The notes under the pieces were generated by a model. It ran no database searches and was not told the origin of the DNA. It saw only the letters and a list, made by a program, of their open reading frames with translations. Below are positions 23,706 to 35,363 of a DNA stretch of 64,000 nt, piece by piece. The translations under genes were made by a program, and so were the position numbers. Source of the DNA: Termitomyces sp. T153 (taxonomy: Eukaryota > Basidiomycota > Agaricomycetes > Agaricales > Lyophyllaceae); contig JACKQL020000020.1 of the NCBI GenBank assembly GCA_018296165.2, positions 434,001 to 498,000 on the forward strand. The letters run 5' to 3'. Within the stretch, counting starts at the first letter, position 1. Every line of letters starts with the position of its first letter.

Positions 23706-26700
23706 TCCTCCCCCATACTGAAATATTGACTGTTCTCAGTCAACCCCAAAAATCACATGCTTGATTGCTTGGTCCATGCACCAGAGGGATTCAAGTAAAA
23801 ATGGCTGGCAGTTGCAAATATGTCACTTCTACTATGTCAGCTGGCAAGAGAGGGTGGGTGCTGGTTGTTGCAAAGTAGAGGGAGCAACCCATTTGCTTGC
23901 GAATGGTAACCCATTCTGACTAAAATACAGAGTAAGTAGCAGTACTCCACCTGGACTAATCACTGTCAACTGCTTTGAAGAGGGCTTGGCAAACATCAAA
24001 ATGGGGCCACTTGACTATTCCATTAGCATGCTTATTGTAACCAGAGATCTGGATGTGGTGCAAGTTATACTTCTTTGCCAAGTAGGTAACTGCCTTTAGG
24101 ATTAGAGGTCCATTGTTGGTAACAATTTCACTAAGTGCTCCCCAATGACAGATGACATCCTCATATAGCCACTTAGTGATAGCTTCAGTGTTCTCTCTGG
24201 CAAGCATGTGAAACTCGGGGTAATGAGTTAGCAAACAACGTCCTTGAATGATATATTTGAACTTATTTGAGGGTGGCATGAACATGGTGTCAACATATAT
24301 CTTGCTGAACAAGGGTGCTGGCATAGCAACAGTTGGTGGGATGAGAACTTTGGTTGTCTGGTGTATTTGGCAGAGGTGGCAAGTCCAAAGGTACCATACA
24401 ATATCGGTGCTAACTTGAGGCCACCAAAATTGTTCTAGAAGGGCTGAGCAAGTAGCAAAAAGACCTCTATGTCCGAAGTCATCATACATGGCTTTCAAGA
24501 CTCATAAGCAACTAGTGAGGGGCACAAACAGCTTGTGAGTGCCATCTTGACTTCTTTGCCAAAGTTTGCCTCTGGTAGCAAAGAACATGGAGGCATAGCA
24601 AACAAAAGTGGCATAGTTCTTGTTACTAAGGCCTTCAGGTCTAGCAAAGTTGTGTAGCCATTTCTCCACTAGAAGTACACAAGCATCACTGGCAAAAGCT
24701 TTGGCACTGTGAGGTATGTCACTATAAGTAGTGGTGCCATCATCTTGGAAAGGTGGAATATTGTTGCTAGTCACTAATCATGGGAGAGTGTCAGTGTCAC
24801 TGGCAAATGTTGCCAAAGGATGCAAATAAGGGTACTCAACTAAAAGAGGTAGGTGATGGGAAGCTGTGGAAACTTGGTGAAGTAGCGACAGTGGTAGCTG
24901 GACTTGGTGAATGAACCCATGTAAGTGGTCTATCCAATCCTCATAAATGGAGTTGTCACTATTGTCAACTGGAGGGTTGCCAGACTGTGGCAGGCATTGC
25001 AAAAGACCATTGGGGCCATGGAAAGTTCCTTTGACATGGACCAGCTCAAAGTGAAACATCAAAATCACCATAATCCAATAGTTCATGCTAGCAGAAGGCT
25101 GGATGTCAGGGTTCTAAAGCATGCCCTTAATGTAGTGAGCATTGACTTCAATGATAAGGTTCCTAACACCAATGAGGTACATCTGTAAAGCTTGTAGCAC
25201 TTGATAAAGGCCATAGAGTTCCAACTTGGGCTGACTGAATCTGGCTTCTCTGTCATTTAGCGTAATCAATCCAAAGCAGTTGTAGTGGCATTCCTTGTGA
25301 TTGTTGCTAGTGCACTGGCAAAGGTAATATCCGACCACTATGTACGAGGTGTCCACTGCTAAGATGACAGGGTCAGGCAATTCATAGTCAATAGGAACTA
25401 GGGGCTCAGCATCTTGTAAGGCTTTCACAAGGTCACATTGAGCATTTATCTGGTCAGGGCCAAACTCAAAAGGGATGCCAACATGAGTAAGTTTTGTTAG
25501 GTTGTTGGCTCAATGGGCAAAGTTCTTGACAAAAATCCTAAGTACCCCAACTGTGCCCAGAAAGGCTTGGACTTCCAATAGTGACTTGCAAGGGCCCCAC
25601 CACTCAATTAGGGCTAAGCAACTTTTGTCAGGGATTTGACCATTAGGAGTGCAAACATGACCTAGAATCTTGAAAGTTAGGGCGCAAAGAACAGGTTTGT
25701 GACCAGAAAAAGTGCCACCACAATATTTCATTTACTGGAGAACCCTGTTGAGAAGCTCAAAAAACTCCCATAGCACTAGGCAAATGTTTGGATTAGCAGG
25801 ATGCTTAGCAGGTTTACTGTTAACAATCTTCCAGTCCTTGGGTCCTTTAGTGGCGACATTGTCAATAAAGCTGAGCATGTTATGGGGGATCTCTGGCTGC
25901 AAAATGAAAGTAATGTTGTCATGAAAAATAGGCACAGAGTTGGTCCATCCCATTGGCAAGGTTACTAAGCAAAGAGCACCAAATGGAGTCTGGAATGTCA
26001 TTAAGTCATGTGAAGCGGGGTTGATAAGTCACTCGTTGTAGCTAACATAGAGGTCAAGAGTGGCACTACAGATGCATCCAGCAAAAGATTCTGCAACATG
26101 GTCTGGAAAGGGTGGTACTCCAGAATGGCGAATGGTGACATGGTTTAGCAGCTCAAGACTGTGCACAATTCTGAGCTTACCATTCTTCTTGAGAACACAA
26201 AACCATTGTGAGTGGTAAGCAGAGTTCGAAGGTTTGTAAACACCAGTGCTAATCTTGTCACAAATAATCTCACATACTTCCTTTTCTAGTCCTGGGGATA
26301 TGGGGCAATTATGCTGGACCCATGGTATGTGTGGAATTGTTGGTATGCATACTGGTGGGAAAAAGTTGGGGCACAATCCTTCTTTGGAATCTTCCCAAGC
26401 AAAAGCTTTTTCCTGCTTGGTGACCATGTTGACTAGTATGTTGATTTCGCCAGTAGTGAGGAATCCTGTGTCATGGTCCTTAACAAGTTTTGCTTGTTGT
26501 TCACTAGTGAATTGCTTTGTCAGAATGAAAGGTGGTGGATTTGGATTGAGCTGAGGGATTGTTGCTAGCGGATTGCCAATAATCTGGCACTCAATTTGGA
26601 AATCCTCGCTAATGTGGCTGGCAACTGGTTTGGTTTTCATGGCAACAGGTTTGTACTTCTTCTTTACTTGAACTCCTCTTCACTTAGGGGGTTTGTTAGT

Positions 26701-26750
26701 GACAAACTGAGTGGGGAATGGAATGTTAATGTAGGTGGGGGTAGTGTCTG
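23706..26750 (-). pseudogene. Truncated gypsy pol of the element 1 family, inverted
   Basis: Minus-strand pol remnants collinear with element 1. Start side near 26750 (DTTPTYINIPFP); pre-RT and RT at 26640-26029 (FCVLKKNGKLRIVHSLELLN); RT core and palm 26001-25510 (MGWTNSVPIFHDNITFILQP; FIDN in place of the catalytic xDD box); RNase H-like 25428-24925 (FSQPKLELYGLYQVLQALQM); integrase 24498-23956 with the HHCC-like region and VTNNGPLILKAVTYLAKKYN. The C terminus is lost before the LTR at 23705. The 5' LTR and gag are missing. It keeps noticeably more CpG than element 1, which suggests a later insertion. Confidence 0.75.
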
Positions 26751-27389
26751 TAACATTAGCACAGTGGCAGGGTTCTGCTATTGGGTTGTGGGCAGAATCA
26801 ATACTGTCAGGAACTTGCTGGGTTTGTTTCTGATGGTGTGTGGAGTTGCAATAGGTCAGTGGATCCAAAGGCAAGCTTCAGGAAAGTGCATTCTCAGAGG
26901 TCTTGTTATTGTTTTGGCAGGTTTGGCAATTGGTTCTTCATGCAATGAGTGACTTCTTGCAGTGGGGTTTTTGTTATTGTTGTTAGAGGGGTGGGGGTGC
27001 AGTGCCAGAGAGGTTGTTAAGCATTGGGTTGAATTGTCACCAGGGGCTTTGAGTGCTGCTTTGGTGATGTAGGGGTTGACCTTTGTGAGAAAGTAGAGCT
27101 GGTGGAGGAGGTGGAGGAAGTGTGGGAGATATTGGTGAGGGTAGTGCAGGATTGGGTGTGGGCAGAGAGGGTGTCTGTGGAGAGAGCCATTGTATGGGTG
27201 TAACCAGAGTGGAGGGGATGTTTGGTGTCAGATCCACAACTCAATGTGCCTTGGCAAATTGGGCCAGGCCATAGGTATCATAGTGGTTTCCAGGCATGGG
27301 CTGACCATAGACATCAAAAGTGTTTGATGGACATTTGTGCAGAGCTAGTGCAGTCATCATGAATGGGGTAAGGGAGAGTCTTGATATTA
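26751..27389 (-). other. Interior of element 2, 5' portion
   Basis: Next to the 5' LTR (in element orientation). A short open stretch (about 27370-27241) reads MMTALALHKCPSNTFDVYGQ and PMPGNHYDTYGLAQFAKAH up to a stop, followed in frame by Pro/Ser-rich sequence. No known domain. No good primer-binding site seen. Confidence 0.35.
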
Positions 27390-28611
27390 TGTCAGGTTCT
27401 GCTGACCACAGGGGCTCAGCTACATTGGGTGAGTCCTTACTAGGCAGATGTGATTCCCTGCACTGACAGCTGGGCACTCAGGAAGTTCTAAATATAGGGG
27501 GCTTGCAAGGGTAAGTGATGGGGAGTGATCTGAGCAAGTCCAGGGTGGTCTGGAGGAGTGTAGAATAAGTTGTGGGAAGTGGGTGAGCTTGGCAGGGTAT
27601 CAGGCACAAGTCCATAAGTGAGTATTGTGGGTGCAGAGGAAGTGGAGGCTATGCAAGTGATAGGAGTGGAGGTGTTGTGAGTGATGGAAGCAGAGGCTAT
27701 GCAAGTGGCAGGAGTAGAGCCAGAGCTGGATGGGGGATCAATGGAAGTTGATGGAGTTCAGAGCTGAGCATGTAGCAAGGTCCAGAGTGGGTTAAAGGAA
27801 TGTGTGAATGTGTTGATGTTTGTAATTGTAAGTGCAGAGTTTGTAAAGGCATTAGGGTTGGAAAAGACTTGAACACAATGAGCAGAACTGATCAAATGAG
27901 ACAAGATGGAGCTGAATGGAATGAGGCAGAGTCAAGACAAGATTGAGATAAGAATGAAAATAGATTCAGGTGGAGATATGAAATAATAACAAGAATGATA
28001 ACAGAATAGAGACAAGGCAAACCAGGAGACTGAGATAAGACTGGGAAACTGAGAGTAAGGAGAAATGTAATATGGAACACAAAACATGAGAAGGAAACAA
28101 TTAGAAACACATCAGGTAAGGCAATATCAAGACTAGAGTATGAAGGGCTACTCTACAACTTATATACTGACTACTGGGGAGCTCTGGGGGATGTTGGCTG
28201 TGGCAGCAGGGCTTGGCAGAGCTTAATGGAGTTGACAGATGTTGGTTGTGATCAGGGAGCAGGCCACATCAATATATTGATGGGATCAACTGGAAACACA
28301 GCCATCCCAAGGTTGTTGTGATGCTCCAGAGTGAGTCAGAGGAACCAGGGTGCTGAGTTGATGATGTGTAACAGAATCAGGGGTGGTGGGGGGGTGGTTT
28401 CAGGGCTCAGGAGATCCAGGAGAAGTGTTGGTGGCTGTGGGGAAGATGTCAGAGTTGACTAGGGGGCCATCAGAGTTAGCTGAGGATGCATCAGAGTTAG
28501 CCAGAGTAGGTGCAGAGGGTTGGGGAAGTTTGACAAGGCATTGGGGAAGGTTCTGGGGGAGCAGGGAAGTTGGTGGGTGATGTGTGGGGGTCCAGGGAAT
28601 GGGTCATGACA
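27390..28611 (-). repeat. LTR of element 2 (5' LTR in element orientation)
   Basis: Starts TGTCAGGTTCTGCTGACC and ends GGGTCATGACA on the plus strand; full-length match to 19675-20891. The right flank CCTAC is half of the target-site duplication. Confidence 0.85.
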
Positions 28612-29036
28612 CCTACATTGCTATGGTCCAAAATCATTTGTCAGCTTGAAATCATGCTTCCTGACCACCACCCAGAAGATCCTTATGATGTGGACCAAGT
28701 CTTTGAAGGTGCTAAATGGGTTTTGAAGGGCATCAACATGTCTACCACAAAGACCAGCAATGGTACTACCAGTATCACTTCATTGCCAATTGCTAATGCT
28801 CCAGTTTTGCCATCTCACACTCCTAAGCAGGAAACCCTCAAATTAGCAACAAGAGCAACAATCACAGCATTTGTCAGCACCTTGGAACATCTGGAAGCCC
28901 TTTTAACCAACAATGCTCAGCCCCACCAGCAATTTAACAATAGTACTTGCCACTTCTGTGGCAAAACTAGTCATACTATGGTCCACAGCAACTGTATCAA
29001 TATGGAACACATGATTCAACAGGGCAAAATCTGTTA
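28612..29036 (+). pseudogene. Element 1 gag, 3' part with zinc-knuckle remnant
   Basis: Continuation of the gag interrupted at 19674: TLLWSKIICQLEIMLPDHHP, then a helical region and CHFCGKTSHTMVHSNC, a damaged CCHC knuckle (spacing C-X2-C-X4-H-X6-C instead of X4), ending with a TAA at 29034-29036. Joining it across element 2 restores a sensible order of Gag domains, which supports the nested-insertion model. Confidence 0.65.
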
Positions 29037-32000
29037 AAATGCTGAAGGAAAGATTATATCACCATCTGGTGCCATGATTCTCAATTATTTCAGCAAGCAA
29101 CTCTACATGGAATGTATCAAGGAATGGCATCAACTTGATCCAGGACAAATTGTAATATGCAGACTCTTATCCAATACTAAACCAGACCCAGAGCAAGCAG
29201 CTATACAGCAGTTGCTAATTCATAAGGTAATGCAACAGGATGTTGCTATAGGTCAGGGGATAAGCAAGGAATAATGCATCAAGGCTTTAGAACAAGAACT
29301 ATTTGTGCTACAATGACCAGGTGGAAAATTTGACAGCATACAAGTCTCTTGTGCATCTTATTGACCAGCAAACAATACCCCCAAGGCAACACCTTTAACT
29401 AGTGACACCCCAGCAACTACTTCCCCTTCTGATGCTATACCAGCTCCTGCTGCTAAGCCTGCTGACAAAGGCAAAGCAACTGAATGATCTGTTGCTAACA
29501 AACAACCCACTGATGCTAAGGAACCTGTTACTCAGCCCCCAGTCCACCTGTTTTCTGGCATCCCAGGTCACTATGCCCCTTCTGCTAATTGAAATTTTGC
29601 TGCTCCCAACAGAGCTAATGACAGTGCATATCAGACTATGCCACTCATTTATGACATTGAACAATCTAAAGTGGTATTTGAAAGGGTATTAAGCATAAAG
29701 GTTACAGTATTGGTTGGCAGACTTTGCTCAGTGTCACAGGACATCAGGAATCAGTTTAGGAACATGCTACATAGAGGATGGGGGAATTAAAAAAAAAAAT
29801 TTTGGTATAAAAACAAGAGAGAATCCCATTATTCTCAAGCAACTTGCAGAAGCAAATGCCAATACTGTACAGGACTCCAGCAACATTTTTGAAGATGCCT
29901 TACTGACATTTACTATGAACAAACCCCAGTTTTTGCTAAGATCAAATGTTGCCACTGCTAACAGACTTACTCCAGACCAGGCCCAAGTTGCATCAGTTGA
30001 TTCTGTTGAGGCCTATATAGATTTGCTACCTCTTGGAGAAGAGCCTGTGGTGCTCACTGTTGCTAAGGATTCTCAGTCACTTTGGTTCATTATGATGCTA
30101 ATTAACAATAGAGAGGAAATTGAATGCATCACCAACAGTGGCTCCCAGATTATCTCAATGTCTGCCAAAATTGCTAGCAACCTTGGCCTGTCTTATGACT
30201 CTAACATTGTATTAAACATGCAGAGTGCCAACAGAACTTTGGATTAATTGCTAGGATTGGCTTGTAACATCCCTTGCACTATTGGCAATATAACAGTATA
30301 TCTACAGATTTATGTTTTACAGTCCCCTACCTACAATATTCTACTTGGTTGCCCCTTTAATGTTTTGACCAGAAGTGTGGTCAACACTCTTAGCAATATG
30401 GAGACCACCATCACTATCATAGACCCAAACACTGGCATGCAGCAAACAATACCCACATTTCCATGCAGCAAATCTAAACAAAACAACTGCTAAAATGTTT
30501 GCTACAAAATTAAACCACCCCACTGCTTTCATTGCTGAAGACATTGACAATGATGATAGCAACAAAGCAATTGTTATCAGCTATGATCATTTAACTAGTC
30601 TAGCAACTTGTATAGCTTCTTGTGAATTGGACAAAGATGTTTTACTTACAGAATCTTCTTGCACACAGACAGACTCTGCATTAGCCTATCTCTATGCTAC
30701 TGCTTGTGATCTTTCTGAATTTTCTTTACCCCCTTGATCATATTTTGCTTCTACTGATTTGCCTAATCCTTTGATTCTTGGACAGACACTTTCTATTGAT
30801 ACAAGCAACACAGACACTACTCCTACCTACATTAACATTCCTTTCCCTGCTCAGTTTATTGCTAACAAATCCACTAAAAGAAAAGGAGTCCAGGTAAAGA
30901 AGAAGTACAAACCCATCACCATGAAAACCAAACCTGTTGCTGGCCATGTTAGTGAAGACTTTAGAATCAAGCAACATATCATTGGCAATCCCTTAGCAAC
31001 CATGCTGAAACTTGACCCAAACCCACCACCATTTGTTGCAATACAGCAATTCACTAGCAAGCAACAAGCAAAACTCATTAAAGATCACAACACAGGTTTC
31101 CTCACTAGCAATGAACTCAAGGTGCTTGTCAACATGGTCACCAAGCAAGAAAAGGCTTTCACTTGGGAAGACTCTGAACAAGGAAGCTTGCACCCCAACT
31201 TCTTTCCACAAGTACACATACCAACAATACCCCATGTCCCATGGGTTCAGCACAACACCCCATTCTCCCAGGCTTAGAAAAGGAAGTGTGTGAAATCATT
31301 TGTAACAAGATCAAGACTGGCATTTATAAATCTTCAAACTCTGCTTTTTGATCATGCTAGTTTTGTGTTCTCAAGAAGAATGATAAGCTCAGGATTGTAC
31401 ACAGTCTAGAGCCACTAAACCATGTCATCATTTGCCACTCTGGAGTACCCCTTTTTTCAGATCATGTTGCTGAATCTTTTGCTGGATGCATATGTAGTGC
31501 TATGCTTGACCTTTATGTTGGATACAATGAGCAACTGATTAACCCCACCTCACAAGACTTAACAATGTTTCAGACTCTTTTTGGTGCACTTTGCTTAGTG
31601 ACTTTGCCAAAGAGTTGGACCAACTCTGTACTAATCTTCCATGACAACATTACCTTCATTCTGCAGCCAGATGATATTGGTGCTAAGAGTCCCAAAGACT
31701 AGAAAATTGTTAACAGTGTTCCCACTAAGTATCCTGCTAACCCAAATATTTGTTTAGTGCTATAGGAGTTCTTTGAACTTCTTAACCAAATTCTCCAGCA
31801 AATGAATTATTGCAGTGGCATGTTTTCTGATCACAAACCTATTTTATGTGCTCTGACCTTCAAGATTCTTGGACATGTTTGCACTCCAATCAATCATATT
31901 CCAGATGAAAGTTGCTTAGCCCTACTCAAGTGCTGGGGTCCTTGCAAGTTGCTATCAGAAGTTCAAGCCTTTCTGGGCACAGTTGGAGTCCTTAGAATTT

Positions 32001-33048
32001 TTATCAAAAATTTTGCTCACCATGCTAACAACTTAACAAAACTCACTTGTGTTGGCATGCCCTTTGAATTTGGCCCAGACCAGATCTATGCTCAGTGAGA
32101 CCTTGTTAAAGCCTGACAAGACACTAAGCCCTTAGTTTCCATTGATTATGAATTGCCTAACCCTGTCATCCTAGCAGTGGATATGTCATATATTGCCATT
32201 GGCTACTACCTTTGTCAGTGTGCTAGCAACCACTGCAAAGAACACTGCTACAACCACTTTGGCTCCATCACTCTTAACAACAGGGAATCTAGATTCAGTC
32301 AGCCCAAGTTGGAGCTCTATAGCCTTTATCATGCACTTCAAGCTTTACAAATGTACCTCATTGGCATTAGGAATCTCATCATTGAAGTCAATGCTCACTA
32401 TATCAAGAGTATGCTACAGAACTCTGACATCCAGCCTTCTACTAGCATGAAGCACTGGATCATGGCAATTTCAATGTTCCACTTTGAGCTTGTTCATGTC
32501 AAAGGTGCTTTTCATGGCCCTGATGGTCTTTTGCAATGCCTGCTCCAGCCTAGCAACTCTACTCTAGATGATAGTGACATTCTGAGTATGAGGACTGGAT
32601 CAACCACTTATATGGCTTTATTCATCAAGCCCAACTTTCTTTGCCCCTACTTTGCCAAGTATCCTCCACTTTGCCATTGTCACTCCCTCTCCTTGAGTTC
32701 CAGCCCCTATAGCCATTAGCAACATTCATTAGCAATGACAGCAATAACTCAGCTCCATGCAAGCAAGCAGCAATGACATCCTACCACTACAAGATAATGG
32801 CACTACAACCTATAGCAATGTACCTCATAGCACCAAGGCTATCACTAGCAACACATGCATGCTTATGGTTGAAAAATGGCTTAAAAACCTTGTCAGACCT
32901 GAAGGCCTTAGCAATGCTGCATATGCCACCTTCATTGCTACACATCCATGTTCTTCATTGCTGGTGGAAAGCTTTGGCAATGAAACCGAGAAGGTGCCCA
33001 CAAGCTTTTTGTCCCTACTGACAGCCACTTACATGTTTTGAAAGCCAT
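29037..33048 (+). pseudogene. Element 1 pol: protease, reverse transcriptase, RNase H
   Basis: Collinear remnants of gypsy pol. The aspartic protease region (about 30090-30245) reads ITNSGSQIISMSAKIASNLG, where the catalytic DSG is now NSG. The linker 30759-31277 carries DTTPTYINIPFPAQF. RT spans about 31280-31800 (LDLYVGYNEQL; LVTLPKSWTNSVLIFHDNIT), but the YxDD box is removed by a small deletion after ILQPD (31664-31680). The connection and RNase H lie at about 31802-32719 (ILAVDMSYIAIGYYL; FSQPKLELYSLYHALQALQM; FHFELVHVKGAFHGPDGLLQ). The pre-integrase linker ends at VLKAI, where the solo LTR inserted. Many stops; certainly inactive. Confidence 0.8.
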
Positions 33049-34170
33049 TGATAAGACCCACTTGTTGCTGAGCACCATTTTTGGCATTTCTGACTGAACA
33101 GCAGCTGATTATTTCAATATGGCACAAGTCATGACACTCAGCATGTGAAGCCTAGCCCCAAGGTTTGAAACAATGTAGCCTTTGCACAGGATTTTAGCAA
33201 CCACAAGACTTATTGATTACAAGCTGTATCATGTGGAGTCTGGACTTTGGGTCTAGAACAACAAGGCTGAGACCTTTCTTAGCAATGAGTGCTAGCAACT
33301 TTCTTGGCAACAATGCCACCTTCCCTCTAAATATGGACATATTGACAGTTGTGTGATTTCTTACTTATCATTTTTCTTGTCAAGCTTACAAACATACTTG
33401 AACAGTGTCTACACTTCAGGTATGGACATTGGACATGCTCATTTCTTGCAATTTATTACCTTTACTCATCACATTGACCTCACTTACTTTTTACCTAGTT
33501 ATCAGATTGACACCTCATATATATTGTCAACACCTTGACAGACACTGTTGCTGGTGGTGACTATGATCTCCTTTCTTATACTATACTTACAAACAGTATA
33601 AATACTGCCTGTACATAGCAACTATACACACAACAAACAGAGTACCATTCCCCTCTCTCTCTAAGCTTACCAGCTTAAGATTTCACTTTGCTCTTTCACT
33701 CACTATTGACAACAACTTAGCAATGGTCTTGACAACAACTTAGCAATGGTCTTGCTGACTTTAACTTCAACTTTGTGTGGTACCAACTATGGGTGCCCTT
33801 AGTGTCATTTTGACTCAGCAATGCTAGTGAATACAGCTAGCAACTAGTTTATGTTTGTACCCCTTTCTATCTCTTTATTGTCACCTCCCCATTTCTCTTC
33901 CCAACTCCCCTCATACTGCTTAGTTTGCTCTTCATTAGCAACACTTTTGTTGTCATTTGTTATCCCTTTCTTTAACTAGCAACTTAGGCTAGCATTAGCA
34001 ACTCTATTCACTCATCTACTTCACACCCTGTTTGCTCTCATTCTCTGGGATGATTACTGACTTGCCCTCACTTATTAATTTCCTACTGCCAGCTACCCTA
34101 TCTAGTGACTAGTGTTAGATCCTCTCTTTAAGGTTTCCTGCATGGCACTAGGCAGCATAGGAGCACATCA
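33049..34170 (+). repeat. Solo LTR of the element 1 family inside its integrase
   Basis: 1122 bp, TGATAAGACCC...GAGCACATCA, flanked by CCAT on both sides (33045-33048 and 34171-34174). Removing it and one CCAT rejoins VLKAI to HDDLGYRG, as found uninterrupted in the inverted copy (about 24500). It is therefore a later insertion that collapsed to a solo LTR by recombination between its two LTRs. Confidence 0.8.
33597..33604 (+). promoter_or_regulatory. LTR core promoter TATAAATA
   Basis: TATAAATA followed by CTGCCTGTACATAG is the best-conserved block among the three LTR copies (also 18241-18248 and, inverted, 23152-23159), consistent with the retroelement transcription start. Confidence 0.55.
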
Positions 34171-35363
34171 CCATGCATGATGACTTGGGCTATAGAGGCC
34201 TTTTTGCTACCTGCTCAGTACTGCTAGAATGCTTTTGGTGGCCTCAAGTTAGTGCTGACCTTGTTTGGTACATTTGCACCTACCATATCTGCCAGATCCA
34301 TCAGACTACAAAAGTGCTTATCCCACCAACTGTCACTACACCTGTGCCCTTGTTCAGCAAGATATACATTGACACCATGTTCATGCCACCCTCCAATAAG
34401 TTCAAGTATATTGTCCAAGGATGTCATTTGCTAACCCACTACCCCGAATTCTGCATGCTTGCTGGAGAGAATAGTGAAGCCATCACCAAGTGGTTATACA
34501 AGGACATCATCTGTCACTGGGGAGCCCTTAGCAAAATTGTTACCAACAATGGAGCTCCTATTCTGAAGGCCATCACCTACTTAGCAAAGAAGTACAACTT
34601 GCACCATATCTGAGTCTCAGGTTACAACAAGCATGTCAATGGTATCATTGAGCAACCCCATTTTGATGTTTGCCAAGCCCTCTTCAAAGCTGTTGATGGT
34701 GATCAGTCTAGGTGGAGTATAGCTACTTACTCTGTGTTTTGGTCAGAACATGTTACAGTTCACAAGCAAATGGGTTGTTTCCCTTACTACACTATGACTG
34801 GTACCCACCCTCTTCTGCCTGCTGACATAGTTGAAGCAACATACTTGCAACTGCCACCAAACTCTTTCCTATTGTCTACCAACCTCATAGCCTGCCAAGC
34901 AATCAATCTTCAATTTTGCCAAGAGTACCTCAAGCAACTTCACAACAATGTTCTTAGCACCCATTGCTTAGCCACCATTTGTTTTGAAGCAGAACATGCT
35001 GCTATGATTTGCGACTACAATGCCCAAACTGGTGACCTTGTATTGATGAGGAACACTAGAATTGAGGTGACCCATAACAAAAAGATGAGGCCTTGATACT
35101 TGGGCCCCTTGGTGGTAATCTCTCATAACCATGGCAGTGCTTACATTCTTTGCAAACTAGATGGTTCAGTGTTGCATTGCCCAGTAGCTGCCTTTTGCTT
35201 GGTTCCCTATTTTGCTAGAGAACACATCTCAGTGCCTAGCAATGCTTTTGACATCAACACCTCTCGCCTCCATGAACTTGAACAAACCGACCTTGTAAAC
35301 GATGATGACGCTGGCGATGATGCGGCATGGGATAAGGCTGATTCACAATTGAGTGCACAATGA
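34171..35363 (+). pseudogene. Element 1 integrase and pol C terminus
   Basis: Integrase remnant: the zinc-binding region (HDDLGYRGLFATC; CTYHICQIHQTTK) has lost part of its His/Cys set. The catalytic core shows IYIDTMFMPPSNKFKYIVQG with the first Asp, then IVTNNGAPI, where the second Asp of DNG is now Asn. The C-terminal part has GDLVLMRNTRIEV (GPY-like) and LGPLVVISHNHGSAYILCKL. The last about 100 nt (from 35265) suddenly carry normal CpG and end AAWDKADSQLSAQ-stop, overlapping the first 40 nt of cassette copy B. Confidence 0.8.

Larger units (their letters stand above)
19675..28611 (-). mobile_element. Nested LTR element 2, non-autonomous type
   Basis: Bounded by two LTRs of 1217 and 1222 bp (19675-20891, 27390-28611). 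A 5-bp target-site duplication flanks it, CTTAC (19670-19674) against CCTAC (28612-28616), with one mismatch. It interrupts the gag of element 1. A purine-rich tract AAGGAGGGG abuts the LTR at 20892-20900 when read on the minus strand, so the element runs on minus. Its own interior (20892-22557 and about 26751-27389) shows no reverse transcriptase; the pol between them belongs to an inserted relative of element 1. This is like a large non-autonomous LTR element. Confidence 0.7.
17723..35363 (+). mobile_element. Ty3/gypsy LTR retrotransposon, nested and dead (element 1)
   Basis: The 5' LTR (17723-18802) is followed by a primer-binding-like site, then gag, protease, reverse transcriptase, RNase H and integrase in that order, so the lineage is Ty3/gypsy. 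The coding part is interrupted by element 2 (19675-28611) and by a solo LTR of its own family (33049-34170). I see no chromodomain. The pol stop codon is at 35361-35363, already inside cassette copy B, and no 3' LTR follows, so the 3' end has been lost or replaced. CpG is nearly absent until about 35265. All catalytic regions carry stops or active-site changes. Confidence 0.8.

Noticed and set aside
19675..28611. Reading element 2 as one ordinary gypsy element with its own pol
   Set aside because: The pol ends at an LTR of the element 1 family (22558-23705) preceded by a purine tract, so that pol belongs to a separate nested insertion.
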